The translations under genes and the position numbers were made by a program. The notes under the pieces were generated by a model. The model was given only the letters and a program-made list of their open reading frames with translations. It searched no databases and had not been told where the DNA came from. A stretch of 64,000 nucleotides of DNA, taken from assembly GCF_028280385.1 (NCBI RefSeq), contig NZ_JANQLX010000015.1, positions 744,001-808,000 on the forward strand, written 5' to 3'. Shown here piece by piece: positions 42,057-51,161 of this stretch. Source of the DNA: Allomuricauda sp. (GTDB lineage Bacteria > Bacteroidota > Bacteroidia > Flavobacteriales > Flavobacteriaceae). Within the stretch, counting starts at the first letter, position 1, and each line of letters starts with the position of its first letter.

Positions 42057-43033
42057 TAATCCAGGGATTGGTTCTCTTGATTGGCAAACTTGAGCATGTT
42101 CTCAAACTCTTCCGCCGTCAAACTTCCATAGTAGAAGTTGATGGGGTTGATACGTTCTTCATCCTTAAAGACCTCATAATGCAAATGCGGTGCTTCGGAA
42201 CGTCCAGTATTTCCAACAAAACCAATTAAATCCCCCCGCTTTACCTTTTGGCCCTTGGTCACATTGTATTTGCTCAAGTGTGCATAAAGTGACATATAGC
42301 CATAGCCGTGGTCAATTCTGATATGCTTCCCGTATCCGGAAGAACGGTTGTCCGCCCTTTTTACCTCGCCATCTCCAGTAGCGTAGACGGGAACGCCACG
42401 GGGAGCTGTAAAATCCATCCCCCAGTGCATTTTTCTTGCCTTGGTAAAGGGATCGGAACGCCAACCAAATCCAGATGCCATCCGGGTGAGGTCTTCGTTG
42501 CGTACGGGCTGGATCGCCGGAATGGAAGCCAATAGTTTTTCCTTCTCCTCCGCCAATTTCGCTATTTCGTCCAAGGATTTGGACTGTATCACCATTTGTT
42601 TCTGGATAATGTCCAGCTGTGTGGTGGCATTGATTATTATCTCGGAGTTGTTGAAGCCTTCCAGGGATTTATACCTGTTGACCCCACCAAAACCGGCCCT
42701 TCGTTGCTCTTCGGGAATGGGATTGGCTTCAAAATATAGTCGATATATATTGTTGTCCCGATCTTCAATATTGGCCAAAACCTGTTCCATCTGCTCCATT
42801 TTTTTGGTCAATATCTCAAATTGGAGCTCATAATTGCGCACTTCACGATCAAGTGAAAGTTCTTTTGGGGTATTCAGCCAACTGGTATTGAGCAAAACGA
42901 TCAACCCTAAAAAACCGAACAAGGCCGATCCCATTAGGAAAAAGAAAAGATTCCGATACTTTTTGGACTTTTTGGGCTCAATCTTTCTATAGGAAAGCGT
43001 ATCCGGATCGTAATAGTACTTAACTTTAGACAT
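42056..43033 (-). CDS. M23 family murein metallopeptidase, membrane anchored
   Basis: A 325-residue protein with cytoplasmic N-tail (about 1-25), one TM helix (about 28-47, LFFFLMGSALFGFLGLIVLL), a coiled coil (about 60-170) and a C-terminal LytM domain (about 190-295) with the zinc motif HWGMDF and HLHYEVF. Both histidine-containing motifs are intact, so it should be an active endopeptidase. It is divergent from alaS. Confidence 0.94.
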   Translation of the reverse strand: MSKVKYYYDPDTLSYRKIEPKKSKKYRNLFFFLMGSALFGFLGLIVLLNTSWLNTPKELSLDREVRNYELQFEILTKKMEQMEQVLANIEDRDNNIYRLYFEANPIPEEQRRAGFGGVNRYKSLEGFNNSEIIINATTQLDIIQKQMVIQSKSLDEIAKLAEEKEKLLASIPAIQPVRNEDLTRMASGFGWRSDPFTKARKMHWGMDFTAPRGVPVYATGDGEVKRADNRSSGYGKHIRIDHGYGYMSLYAHLSKYNVTKGQKVKRGDLIGFVGNTGRSEAPHLHYEVFKDEERINPINFYYGSLTAEEFENMLKFANQENQSLD

Positions 43034-43048
43034 GAAGGGATTTTATCC

Positions 43049-43056
43049 TATTTTTG
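43049..43056 (+). promoter_or_regulatory. -7 element of the alaS promoter
   Basis: TATTTTTG (TAnnTTTG) followed by C, 81 bp before the alaS ATG. A TTTA sits about 20 bp upstream, an approximate -33. Confidence 0.5.
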
Positions 43057-43079
43057 CGCATTCATTTTAAGAGAACAAA

Positions 43080-43087
43080 CAAATATA
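43080..43087 (-). promoter_or_regulatory. -7 element of the M23-MerR-LemA-TPM unit
   Basis: The minus strand reads TATATTTG, an exact TAnnTTTG, 46 bp before the M23 ATG. No clean TTTG at the right distance, so only the -7 box is supported. Confidence 0.45.
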
Positions 43088-43137
43088 AAAATTGTTTTGC
43101 TTAAAATGTTAAATTTAATAAAACCCTAGGATTTCCA

Positions 43138-45762
43138 ATGACATCCCAAGAAGTCAGAAAACAGTTTTTAAGCTTTTTTGAAGGTAAAAAACACAAAATT
43201 GTCCCTTCCGCGCCCATGGTCATGAAGGATGACCCTACCCTGATGTTCACCAATGCGGGAATGAACCAGTTCAAGGAGTATTTTCTTGGGAATTCCGTAC
43301 CCAAATCCAAAAGGGTATCGGACACTCAAAAGTGCTTGCGCGTAAGCGGAAAGCACAACGATTTGGATGAGGTGGGCAAAGATACCTATCACCACACCAT
43401 GTTTGAGATGTTGGGGAACTGGAGTTTTGGGGATTATTTCAAAAAAGAGGCCATCCAATGGGCCTGGGAGCTGCTTACAGAAGTTTACAAAATTGACAAG
43501 GACAGTCTTTACGTCTCCGTTTTTGAAGGTAGCAATGATGCAGACAAGTTGGAAATGGACAAGGAAGCCTTCGAGTTTTGGAAGGCTATTGTTCCCGAAG
43601 ATCGAATCATCATGGGGAACAAAAAGGACAATTTTTGGGAAATGGGAGATCAAGGCCCCTGTGGCCCCTGTTCCGAAATCCATGTGGATATCCGAAGCAA
43701 AGCGGAGAAAGCCAAGGTGTCGGGTGGATCCCTGGTAAACCAAGATCATCCCCAGGTGGTGGAAATTTGGAATTTGGTGTTCATGCAATACAACCGAAAG
43801 GCCAACGGGCAACTGGAAAACCTTCCAGAAAAGCATGTGGATACCGGGATGGGCTTCGAACGTCTTTGCATGGTGCTTCAGGGAGTCAAATCCAACTACG
43901 ATACCGATGTCTTCGCTCCATTGATTCGTGAGATTGAGACCATTACCGGAAAGAAATATGGTAAAACCGAGGAAACGGATATAGCCATTAGGGTGGTGGC
44001 CGATCACATCAGGGCGGTTGCCTTTTCCATTGCTGATGGGCAACTTCCAAGTAACAATGGAGCAGGGTATGTGATACGAAGGATTTTAAGACGGGCTATC
44101 CGTTATGGATTTACTTTTTTGGGAACCAACAAGCCTTTTATCTATCGCCTGGTAAAAGTTTTGGGCGAAACTATGGGCAAGGCCTTTCCAGAACTGCGGG
44201 AGCAGTATCAATTGATTGAAAATGTGGTAAAGGAAGAGGAAAGCTCATTTTTGACCACTTTGGAACAAGGTCTGGTCTTGCTGGATTCGGTAATAAAAGC
44301 CTCAAAAGACAAAACCGTTGACGGCCAAAAGGCCTTCGAATTATATGACACCTTTGGGTTTCCCATTGACTTGACCTCCCTGATTTTGGAGGAAAAAGGC
44401 TATACTCTGGATACGGAAGGATTCGAAAAGGCACTAAAAGCACAAAAAGATAGATCCCGCGCTGCTTCCGAGGTGTCCAAGGAAGATTGGACCGTTCTAT
44501 TGGAAGATTCAGAACAAGAGTTTATTGGCTATGATAGCTTGGAAGCCGATGTAAAACTGGTGAAATACCGCAAGGTGACCAGCAAAAAGGGAGGGGCCCA
44601 GTTTCAATTGGTCTTTAATTTGACCCCCTTTTATCCTGAAGGTGGCGGACAGGTGGGGGACAAAGGATATCTGGAAGCTTCCAATGGGGATGTCGTTTAT
44701 ATCATCGATACCAAAAGGGAAAACAACGAGATTGTACACTTTACCGAGAATTTGCCAAAAAGTGTGGAAGGAAGGTTCAAGGCTTCTGTAGATAAAAAAC
44801 AACGTTGGCGTACGGCCAGCAACCATACGGCCACCCATTTGTTGCATCAAGCATTGCGCGAGGTTTTGGGAACTCATGTAGAGCAAAAGGGGTCTGCGGT
44901 ACATTCCAAATATTTACGTTTCGATTTTTCCCATTTTTCCAAGTTGAGCACTAAAGAACTTCGGGATGTGGAGAATTTCGTGAATGCTAGAATCGAGGGG
45001 CAGTTGCCCTTTGAGGAAAACCGGAATATCCCCTTACAAGAGGCGATGGACCAAGGTGCCATGGCACTTTTTGGTGAAAAATACGGCGATACCGTTCGTA
45101 CCGTGCGTTTTGGTCAATCCATAGAACTTTGTGGAGGCACCCATGTAAAAAATACTGCTGATATCTGGCACTTTAAGATTGTTTCCGAAGGTGCGGTAGC
45201 CGCGGGAATAAGAAGAATAGAGGCCATTACTTCCGATGCGGTCAAGGAGTTTTATTTCCAGAACAACCGTATGCTTTTTGAGATCAAAGACCTCTTAAAC
45301 AATGTGCCGGACCCGGTAAAAGCGGTTGCAGGGCTGCAGGAAGAAAATACAGGTCTTAAAAAGCAGATAGAGCAACTGCTGAAGGAAAAGGCCAAAGGGC
45401 TTAAGAACGAACTCATTTCCGAATTGGAAGAGGTGAACGGCATTCAAGTATTGGCCAAACAGGTGGATTTGGATGCTGGCGGCATTAAGGACCTTGCTTT
45501 TGAACTGGGGGGTCAAATAGAGAATCTGTTTTTGCTTCTAGGGGCCGAAAAAGACGGAAAAGCTGTTTTGAGCTGTTACATTTCCAAAGAACTCGCGTCC
45601 AACAAGGGATTGAATGCCGGAACCATTGTTCGTGAATTGGGAAAACATATCCAAGGAGGTGGCGGGGGGCAGCCCTTTTTTGCTACCGCAGGAGGTAAAA
45701 ATCCAGCTGGAATCCCCAATGCGCTGGCACAGGCCCGGGAAATTGTAAAAGCAACCACCTAA
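43138..45762 (+). CDS. alaS: Alanyl-tRNA synthetase
   Basis: Charges tRNA-Ala. The 874-residue protein has the class-II catalytic domain (about 1-250; [16 protein letters not shown]), tRNA recognition domain, the editing domain with the zinc motif H563xxxH567 and C665xxxH669 ([14 protein letters not shown]), and the C-terminal oligomerisation domain (about 740-874) rich in glycine ([16 protein letters not shown]). Length is normal. Two downstream genes follow tightly (2 bp and 1 bp gaps). Confidence 0.98.
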   Translation: MTSQEVRKQFLSFFEGKKHKIVPSAPMVMKDDPTLMFTNAGMNQFKEYFLGNSVPKSKRVSDTQKCLRVSGKHNDLDEVGKDTYHHTMFEMLGNWSFGDYFKKEAIQWAWELLTEVYKIDKDSLYVSVFEGSNDADKLEMDKEAFEFWKAIVPEDRIIMGNKKDNFWEMGDQGPCGPCSEIHVDIRSKAEKAKVSGGSLVNQDHPQVVEIWNLVFMQYNRKANGQLENLPEKHVDTGMGFERLCMVLQGVKSNYDTDVFAPLIREIETITGKKYGKTEETDIAIRVVADHIRAVAFSIADGQLPSNNGAGYVIRRILRRAIRYGFTFLGTNKPFIYRLVKVLGETMGKAFPELREQYQLIENVVKEEESSFLTTLEQGLVLLDSVIKASKDKTVDGQKAFELYDTFGFPIDLTSLILEEKGYTLDTEGFEKALKAQKDRSRAASEVSKEDWTVLLEDSEQEFIGYDSLEADVKLVKYRKVTSKKGGAQFQLVFNLTPFYPEGGGQVGDKGYLEASNGDVVYIIDTKRENNEIVHFTENLPKSVEGRFKASVDKKQRWRTASNHTATHLLHQALREVLGTHVEQKGSAVHSKYLRFDFSHFSKLSTKELRDVENFVNARIEGQLPFEENRNIPLQEAMDQGAMALFGEKYGDTVRTVRFGQSIELCGGTHVKNTADIWHFKIVSEGAVAAGIRRIEAITSDAVKEFYFQNNRMLFEIKDLLNNVPDPVKAVAGLQEENTGLKKQIEQLLKEKAKGLKNELISELEEVNGIQVLAKQVDLDAGGIKDLAFELGGQIENLFLLLGAEKDGKAVLSCYISKELASNKGLNAGTIVRELGKHIQGGGGGQPFFATAGGKNPAGIPNALAQAREIVKATT

Positions 45763-45764
45763 AC

Positions 45765-46418
45765 GTGCCTTTAAAGCTCAAAAATATCAATTGGAAATAT
45801 ATTGTTGGAGAAATCCTTTTGTTGTTTGTGGGCATTAATTTGGCTATTTGGTTCAACGATTGGAACACCTCCAAATCCATCCAAAAAGACAAAGAGGTGG
45901 CACTGGCAAAAATCAAGGGGGAACTAGAGACCAATTTGACACAGCTGGTTGAAAACCGAACTGAAAACCAAAAAATCCCCAAGTTTTTCCAAGAATTGGA
46001 CAGCCTAAAAAACGATGAGGGTGAACTGTTATTGACACCACAAAGATGGAATGCATTTGTGGATTCTTACCCCGATTTGATAGAGACTGTAGACTCGGTC
46101 TCCGTTGGAAATGGAAAGTACAAATACGAAGGGGATACGACCATATTTTTGGAAATTACGGATTTGAGCAACATTGCATGGGAGATTTCAAAATCCACAG
46201 GAATCTTTCATGAGTTTGGTTATGATTGCCTCTATCAACTTCAGGGAATATATCATACCCAAAACTTGGTTAAAAGCGAACTCAAGAAGGCAACCGAAGC
46301 CTTGGGGAACAAGTCCATTGATGATTTGATTCGCGTGTTGAACTTTATGGACCAATTGGAAGGGCAATTGGAAAATCAGTATCGGGATATGATCGAGGAC
46401 ATCGAAAATTGCAAGTAG
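45765..46418 (+). CDS. DUF6090-like single-TM protein
   Basis: A 217-residue protein starting at GTG two bases after the alaS stop. One TM helix (about 13-30, YIVGEILLLFVGINLAIWFNDW) is followed by a long helical periplasmic region. The GEI.L.F.GI.LAIWFNDWN pattern matches small DUF6090-type proteins of Flavobacteriia, whose function is not known. The body shows no enzyme motif. The next gene starts one base after its stop. Confidence 0.75.
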   Translation: MPLKLKNINWKYIVGEILLLFVGINLAIWFNDWNTSKSIQKDKEVALAKIKGELETNLTQLVENRTENQKIPKFFQELDSLKNDEGELLLTPQRWNAFVDSYPDLIETVDSVSVGNGKYKYEGDTTIFLEITDLSNIAWEISKSTGIFHEFGYDCLYQLQGIYHTQNLVKSELKKATEALGNKSIDDLIRVLNFMDQLEGQLENQYRDMIEDIENCK

Positions 46419-46419
46419 T

Positions 46420-47379
46420 ATGAAGCTACAGACACAAGTTCCCTTACACCCATCCAACAAGCCAATAGATTATAACGGAAATTTGGTGTTGCTCGGTTCC
46501 TGTTTTGTTGAAAATATTGGGAATAAGCTTTCTTATTATAAATTTCCGTCCCTAATAAATCCTTTCGGAATTTTGTTTCACCCCTTGGCCATTGAAAACT
46601 TGGTTTCAAGAGCCATAAACAACAAATTTTACTCGGAAGAGGAGGTTTTTGAACAGGATGGGAGGTGGTTGTGTTTTGATGCGCATTCCGATTTGGCCGG
46701 AACAAACGCTGATGACCTGCTTAAGAATTTGAACCTGGGTTTACGGCAGACCAAACAGGGTTTGGAAAAGGCTTCTCACGTGTTTATCACCCTAGGAACT
46801 GCATGGGTGTATCAAAAGAAGTCCACCCAAAAGATAGTGGCCAATTGCCATAAGGTGCCCCAAAAAGAATTTAAAAAGGAGTTGATGGGCATTGAACAGA
46901 TTGAAGAAAGTCTCTCCGCCTGCGTCCGGCTTATTCATTCCATTAACCCAAATGCAGGGATTGTCTTTAGCATTTCCCCGGTCCGGCATTTAAAGGATGG
47001 TTTTGTGGAAAACCAGCGGAGCAAATCCCACTTGATTTCCGCGGTTCACACTATGTTGTCCCAAAGCACCCTAAAAAATGGGCATTATTTTCCCAGCTAT
47101 GAAATTGTGATGGACGAACTTCGCGATTACCGGTTTTATGGAAAAGACCTGGTGCATCCCAACGAATTGGCGGTTGACTATATCTGGGAACGTTTTAGAA
47201 AGGTGTGGATTTCTTCCGAAAGTTACCCGGTGATGGAGGAAGTGGAGACCGTTCAAAAAGGATTAAACCATAGAGCGTTTAATCCAGAAACCGAAGCCCA
47301 TCAAAAGTTTAAAACATCGCTAGCGTCAAAAATCACGTATCTTAAAGAGAGGTATCCGTTCATGAAATTTGACCTATGA
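46420..47379 (+). CDS. GSCFA domain protein
   Basis: A 319-residue protein with the eponymous motif GSCFVENIGNKL (here VLLGSCFVENIG, about residue 26) at its N-terminus and the C-terminal FYGKDLVHPNELAVDYIWERF. The GSCFA domain has an SGNH/GDSL-esterase-like fold, with Ser in GSC and Asp/His in DLVHP as candidate catalytic residues. Substrate unknown. It ends overlapping the next gene by 4 bp. Confidence 0.92.
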   Translation: MKLQTQVPLHPSNKPIDYNGNLVLLGSCFVENIGNKLSYYKFPSLINPFGILFHPLAIENLVSRAINNKFYSEEEVFEQDGRWLCFDAHSDLAGTNADDLLKNLNLGLRQTKQGLEKASHVFITLGTAWVYQKKSTQKIVANCHKVPQKEFKKELMGIEQIEESLSACVRLIHSINPNAGIVFSISPVRHLKDGFVENQRSKSHLISAVHTMLSQSTLKNGHYFPSYEIVMDELRDYRFYGKDLVHPNELAVDYIWERFRKVWISSESYPVMEEVETVQKGLNHRAFNPETEAHQKFKTSLASKITYLKERYPFMKFDL

Positions 47380-48002
47380 GAAAAATACTGTTAGGGGCAC
47401 TGATTGCATTGACTTCCATTTTGATTTACAAATCTTGTACGGAGTACAATCAGGATAAGGCCACATTAAAGGAATCTTCCTTGTTGATCCAGCAAGAATT
47501 GAAAAATGTTTCCAAGTTGATTGTGACCGAGGGGCATTTTTCAGAAGTATATAATTATGCAGATTCCAAGGAGTTGTTTGGGAGCTTGGTCACCGCGGAC
47601 AAAAAAGCACTAGTAGTGGCCAATGCCCAAGCCACCATTTCCTATGACCTTTCCCAATTGGAAATTGAAGTCATTGAAGCAGAGAAAACCATTCGGATTT
47701 TGTCTATACCAGAGCCAGAGATTAACATCAACCCGGATTTAGAATATTATGACGTTACAGCAGATTATTTTAATCCTTTTAAGGCTGAAGATTATAATGC
47801 CATCAAAGAAACGGTAAACCAATCTCTACGAAAGAAAATAAAAGCATCTTCATTAAAGTCAAATGCAGAGAACCGATTGTTAAGTGAGCTTTCCCGGATT
47901 TATGTCTTATCCAATTCCATGGGTTGGACCATTGAATATCAAAAATCTGCTGTGAATTCTCCAAACGAGCTACTCAACCTTGGTACAACTTTGATCGATT
48001 AG
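47376..48002 (+). CDS. DUF4230 domain protein
   Basis: A 208-residue protein with an N-terminal membrane anchor (about 1-20) and the DUF4230 body (about 40-195; LIQQELKNVSKLIVTEGHFSEVYNY and the C-terminal LSRIYVLSNSMGWTIEY). Function unknown. ATGA overlap with the GSCFA gene. Its 3' end overlaps the 3' end of the convergent hydroxylase gene by 33 bp, so both last codons and stops lie inside the other gene. Confidence 0.9.
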   Translation: MRKILLGALIALTSILIYKSCTEYNQDKATLKESSLLIQQELKNVSKLIVTEGHFSEVYNYADSKELFGSLVTADKKALVVANAQATISYDLSQLEIEVIEAEKTIRILSIPEPEININPDLEYYDVTADYFNPFKAEDYNAIKETVNQSLRKKIKASSLKSNAENRLLSELSRIYVLSNSMGWTIEYQKSAVNSPNELLNLGTTLID

Positions 48003-49727
48003 TTGTATTCCATCATCAATTAAATGTCCTACTTCTGGACGCACTTTTTTTACCTCCTCCAAGTGCATTTTGATGTTTTGGGCCAGTTCATCCCGTTCAC
48101 CTATGCGGGCCAGTTCATAAAGTTCCACGGGCAATAGCCAATCTTGCGGAAAGGCTTCCTTAATCTCTTCAAAGAGCTTTCCTCGGGAGATATAGGTGTT
48201 GATGCCTTCCCTGTAATCGCCAACCCTTTGGTAGTACCCTTCCAATTTGATACGCTCTTCGTCCCGGGTTTTTTTAATGGTCGTTTCGGTGAGTTCATGG
48301 GTAATCAGGTCAAAGCTTTGCAGGTCTGCCGGACCGTTGTATGCGGAAACAATTTCTTGGCCCACGGCCATATGGTACAATCCCCATTCGGGAAGGAACA
48401 GGATTTCACCATTATGGCTCACTTTGCAGTCCTTAAAAGTGATCAATATGATTTTTCCTTGAAGATTTCTAGTGCCGGTTACAATGGTTCCTTCTACTTT
48501 CAGTCCCCCCTCAAATTCAAGGGCGACTTGCTCTTCTTCAAAAATCTTATAGGCCTTTAAGTCCCGTGGACTCATGTCCTCAATGGCCAGGTTAATACCT
48601 TTGAGTTTCCCGATCGGGGAACCAAATCCATCCGCATGTTCCATGGTGCTATGGCCCACCAGCTCCTTATCGCGATATGCCAAGGCCGTTGGCCCAGACG
48701 TTTTGATATAGATGGGCTTCCCTTTGTGTTCAATTACTTCCGAAAACACTCCTGAAATTTGAAGACCGGTGCTCAGCTCCAAAGTACCCAATGCCTTGGA
48801 GTCGATGAGTTTTTGTGCTCCCGAAAACCCGCCGGTTCGCAATGCCATGGTGTTGGCAAAATCCTCCAAAACCTGACTTAAATGGGCAAAATGTGGCGTA
48901 ACAAATAATTGTGGTTGGGGTTTGGTGATATCAAAAGCGGTTTGCGCGGTTTCAAGGGTGTATGGTAATTTTTGTACATCACTTTGCATGCACCATTTGC
49001 TTTCACCAATGGAGGAAAGCAGCCCAGCGCCATAAATTTTGGGATCTTCCACAGTGCCGATGAGCCCATATTCCACGGTCCACCAGTGCAGATTTCGGAT
49101 CAAGGCCATTTCACTGGGTTCGCCCATATTTTCCTGCAGATGTTCAATGTGTTTTTCCGCTTCTTCTATTTCGTGTTTAGGAGTACCCGCTGCTTCCTTT
49201 ATAATGGAAAGATGTCGTACCGCTTCGTACAGCTCGTAATCCTTGGCACTGGAGATGGCCTTACAGCCAATTTCCCCGAAGCGACGCAAATATTCCGCGT
49301 ATTCTGGGTTGGCAATAATAGGGGCGTGTCCAGCTCCTTCATGGATGATATCTGGAGCGGGGGTGTATTCTATGTTTTCCAATTGTCGAATATCCGAAGC
49401 GATGACCAGTACATTGTAGGCTTGGAATTCCATAAAGGCTGCAGGGGGAATAAATCCATCCACTGCTACGGCGGCCCATCCAATTTCCTTGAGGATGCGG
49501 TTCATACCATACATGTTGGGAATGTTGTCAATGGAAATCCCTGTCTTTTCCAATCCCTGCACGTACGATTTATGTGCTACCTTACTTAAATAATCCACAT
49601 TTTTGCGCATCACATAGCGCCATACCGCTTGATCAATCGCAGTATATTCCTCATAATTCTGTGGTTTGATGAATTGCCTCAGATGCTCGGGCAATTTATC
49701 CAGAATAGGGTTGGATTCGTAACTCAT
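47970..49727 (-). CDS. Aromatic amino acid hydroxylase (phenylalanine 4-monooxygenase type)
   Basis: Pterin- and iron-dependent hydroxylase, most likely phenylalanine to tyrosine. The 585-residue protein starts MSYESNPI at 49727; the open frame reaches 49811, but that would start inside the terminator of the next gene. The catalytic domain has the iron triad H129 and H134 (IIHEGAGHAP) and E219 (WWTVEYGLIG). It is about twice the usual bacterial PAH length (around 270) because a C-terminal region of some 250 residues follows, containing a small beta domain (about 430-480; LEFEGGLKVEGTIVTGTRNLQGKIILI). This long form is common in Flavobacteriia. Confidence 0.94.
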   Translation of the reverse strand: MSYESNPILDKLPEHLRQFIKPQNYEEYTAIDQAVWRYVMRKNVDYLSKVAHKSYVQGLEKTGISIDNIPNMYGMNRILKEIGWAAVAVDGFIPPAAFMEFQAYNVLVIASDIRQLENIEYTPAPDIIHEGAGHAPIIANPEYAEYLRRFGEIGCKAISSAKDYELYEAVRHLSIIKEAAGTPKHEIEEAEKHIEHLQENMGEPSEMALIRNLHWWTVEYGLIGTVEDPKIYGAGLLSSIGESKWCMQSDVQKLPYTLETAQTAFDITKPQPQLFVTPHFAHLSQVLEDFANTMALRTGGFSGAQKLIDSKALGTLELSTGLQISGVFSEVIEHKGKPIYIKTSGPTALAYRDKELVGHSTMEHADGFGSPIGKLKGINLAIEDMSPRDLKAYKIFEEEQVALEFEGGLKVEGTIVTGTRNLQGKIILITFKDCKVSHNGEILFLPEWGLYHMAVGQEIVSAYNGPADLQSFDLITHELTETTIKKTRDEERIKLEGYYQRVGDYREGINTYISRGKLFEEIKEAFPQDWLLPVELYELARIGERDELAQNIKMHLEEVKKVRPEVGHLIDDGIQLIDQSCTKVE

Positions 49728-49794
49728 ACGCTTCTTTTTCCGAGCATTAAAGGTACAAAATAAGGGACGTAATTCCGATATTGTTGGGTGTGCA

Positions 49795-49821
49795 ACAAAA
49801 AAACCGTCCATTTGGACGGTT
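49795..49821 (-). terminator. Rho-independent terminator of the DUF4136 gene
   Basis: AACCGTCC, loop ATTT, GGACGGTT (49802-49821) is followed on the minus strand by a T-run (49795-49801). It comes 5 bp after the stop of the upstream minus-strand gene. An upstream start for the hydroxylase at 49811 would fall within it. Confidence 0.85.
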
Positions 49822-49826
49822 ATCTT

Positions 49827-50414
49827 TTAATTTGAAGCTACAGCCGGTGTTGGCGGATATTCTTTAAGAATATTGGACACAAAATCCCGGATGCGTGCTT
49901 CTTTCTTTTCTATATTACTTGTATTGTTCAAGGTGCCAACACCACGCCCTTGCCAAACCAGTTCTTTCTTATGGGCATCGATGACATCAATATACAGGGA
50001 ACCTTCGGTACGGGTGCTTACATTGTTGCCGAAGCCTCCTCCCCAGCCCCAGCCCCAACCGGGACCCCAGACCCACGGGTTGTAGAAGCCTCCCCAACCC
50101 CAGCCCCAGCCAAAGTTGTTGTTGTAGACATCAACACGTTCGCGTTCCTTGGTAAAAATGCTGATCAAAACATCAGGGTTTTGTGATTTGGCAAAACCGC
50201 GTGAAGTCATTTCAGCCTCGATGGCCTTTAAAATTCGTTTTTTGTCTAAATCGGAGATTTGGGCCTTGTCTATACCTGTTTTATAAAAGGCATAGGTTTG
50301 GTAAGTTCCAAAATCAGTTTTGGTATCATAGTCGGAGATTACTTTTACCGAAGAGCAGGAAACCAAGAAGCCGGCTACTAGGGCAATCAGGGTAAAACGT
50401 TTTACATTTTTCAT
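49827..50414 (-). CDS. DUF4136 lipoprotein with Gly/Trp-rich insert
   Basis: A 195-residue lipoprotein: signal MKNVKRFTLIALVAGFLVSC (Cys 20), then DUF4136 (about 25-185; VKVISDYDTKTDFGTYQTYAF, LDKKRILKAIEAEMTSRGF, and TEGSLYIDVIDAHKKELVWQG). Between strands, residues about 115-150 form a Trp/Gly-rich loop (GWGWGWGGFYNPWVWGPG), common in this family. Function unknown; members are small surface or periplasmic lipoproteins. Its terminator is visible directly after the stop. Confidence 0.9.
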   Translation of the reverse strand: MKNVKRFTLIALVAGFLVSCSSVKVISDYDTKTDFGTYQTYAFYKTGIDKAQISDLDKKRILKAIEAEMTSRGFAKSQNPDVLISIFTKERERVDVYNNNFGWGWGWGGFYNPWVWGPGWGWGWGGGFGNNVSTRTEGSLYIDVIDAHKKELVWQGRGVGTLNNTSNIEKKEARIRDFVSNILKEYPPTPAVASN

Positions 50415-50483
50415 ATCAATTTTATTTTTGAGTTCAATAGAAAAGACTAAAAAACATCCACAAATATTATGCCGAACATCTAG

Positions 50484-50681
<198 letters not shown>

Positions 50682-50790
50682 TTATTCCATTCAAAGACCA
50701 TAAAAGTGGGTTTTTCGACCATTTAAGACGGTTCACCGAGATTGTTAATCGAATTATCGATACAGTCCCATTATCCGAAGTTTGAAAAGT

Positions 50791-50798
50791 TATATTTG
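50791..50798 (+). promoter_or_regulatory. -7 element for the 50823-52921 unit
   Basis: TATATTTG matches TAnnTTTG exactly and ends 24 bp before the GTG start at 50823. No TTTG at the canonical distance, so only the -7 box is supported. Confidence 0.5.
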
Positions 50799-50822
50799 TA
50801 GGAATCCTATGATAGTTTGAGT

Positions 50823-51152
50823 GTGATTTTAGTTTTTAAACACTTTTTTTATCGGAATTATGTGGGCCTTTCCTTATGGCCCTTTATCATCTTAAAAGAG
50901 CGTGCTCTTAGGAAAGATGAGGTGCTTATCAATCATGAGCGTATTCACCTGAAACAGCAACGGGAACTTCTTATCATACCCTTCTATTTCCTATATTTTT
51001 CTGAATGGATATTGCGCACTGTTTTGTATTTGGACAGTTATAGGGCCTACCAAAATATCAGTTTTGAGAGGGAGGCCTATGCCAATGAGGATGATATGGA
51101 GTATATTTTCCAGAGAAAACCCTATAGTTTTGTAAACTATTTGATGCGTTAA
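50823..51152 (+). CDS. Small membrane protein with HExxH zincin-like motif
   Basis: A 109-residue protein starting with GTG (50823; a TTG two codons earlier is in frame). It contains NHERIHLKQQREL (HExxH, residues about 38-42) followed by a hydrophobic segment (IIPFYFLYFSEWILRTVLYL) and SFEREAYANE, whose Glu is in the position of a third zinc ligand. This resembles a reduced M48/M56-type membrane metalloprotease fold, though it is far shorter than those. Whether it is catalytic is unknown. It is followed after 9 bp, in the same frame, by the PLP enzyme gene, so the stop at 51150-51152 is a genuine break. Confidence 0.7.
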   Translation: MILVFKHFFYRNYVGLSLWPFIILKERALRKDEVLINHERIHLKQQRELLIIPFYFLYFSEWILRTVLYLDSYRAYQNISFEREAYANEDDMEYIFQRKPYSFVNYLMR

Positions 51153-51161
51153 TTCCCAGGC

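Noticed and set aside
43168-44043. 291-codon minus-strand frame inside alaS
   Set aside because: Antisense shadow of a well-conserved synthetase; no domain and no promoter.
49728-49811. 28-residue N-terminal extension of the aromatic amino acid hydroxylase
   Set aside because: It would begin inside the terminator of the upstream gene and has no homologous features; MSYESNPI at 49727 is a normal start.
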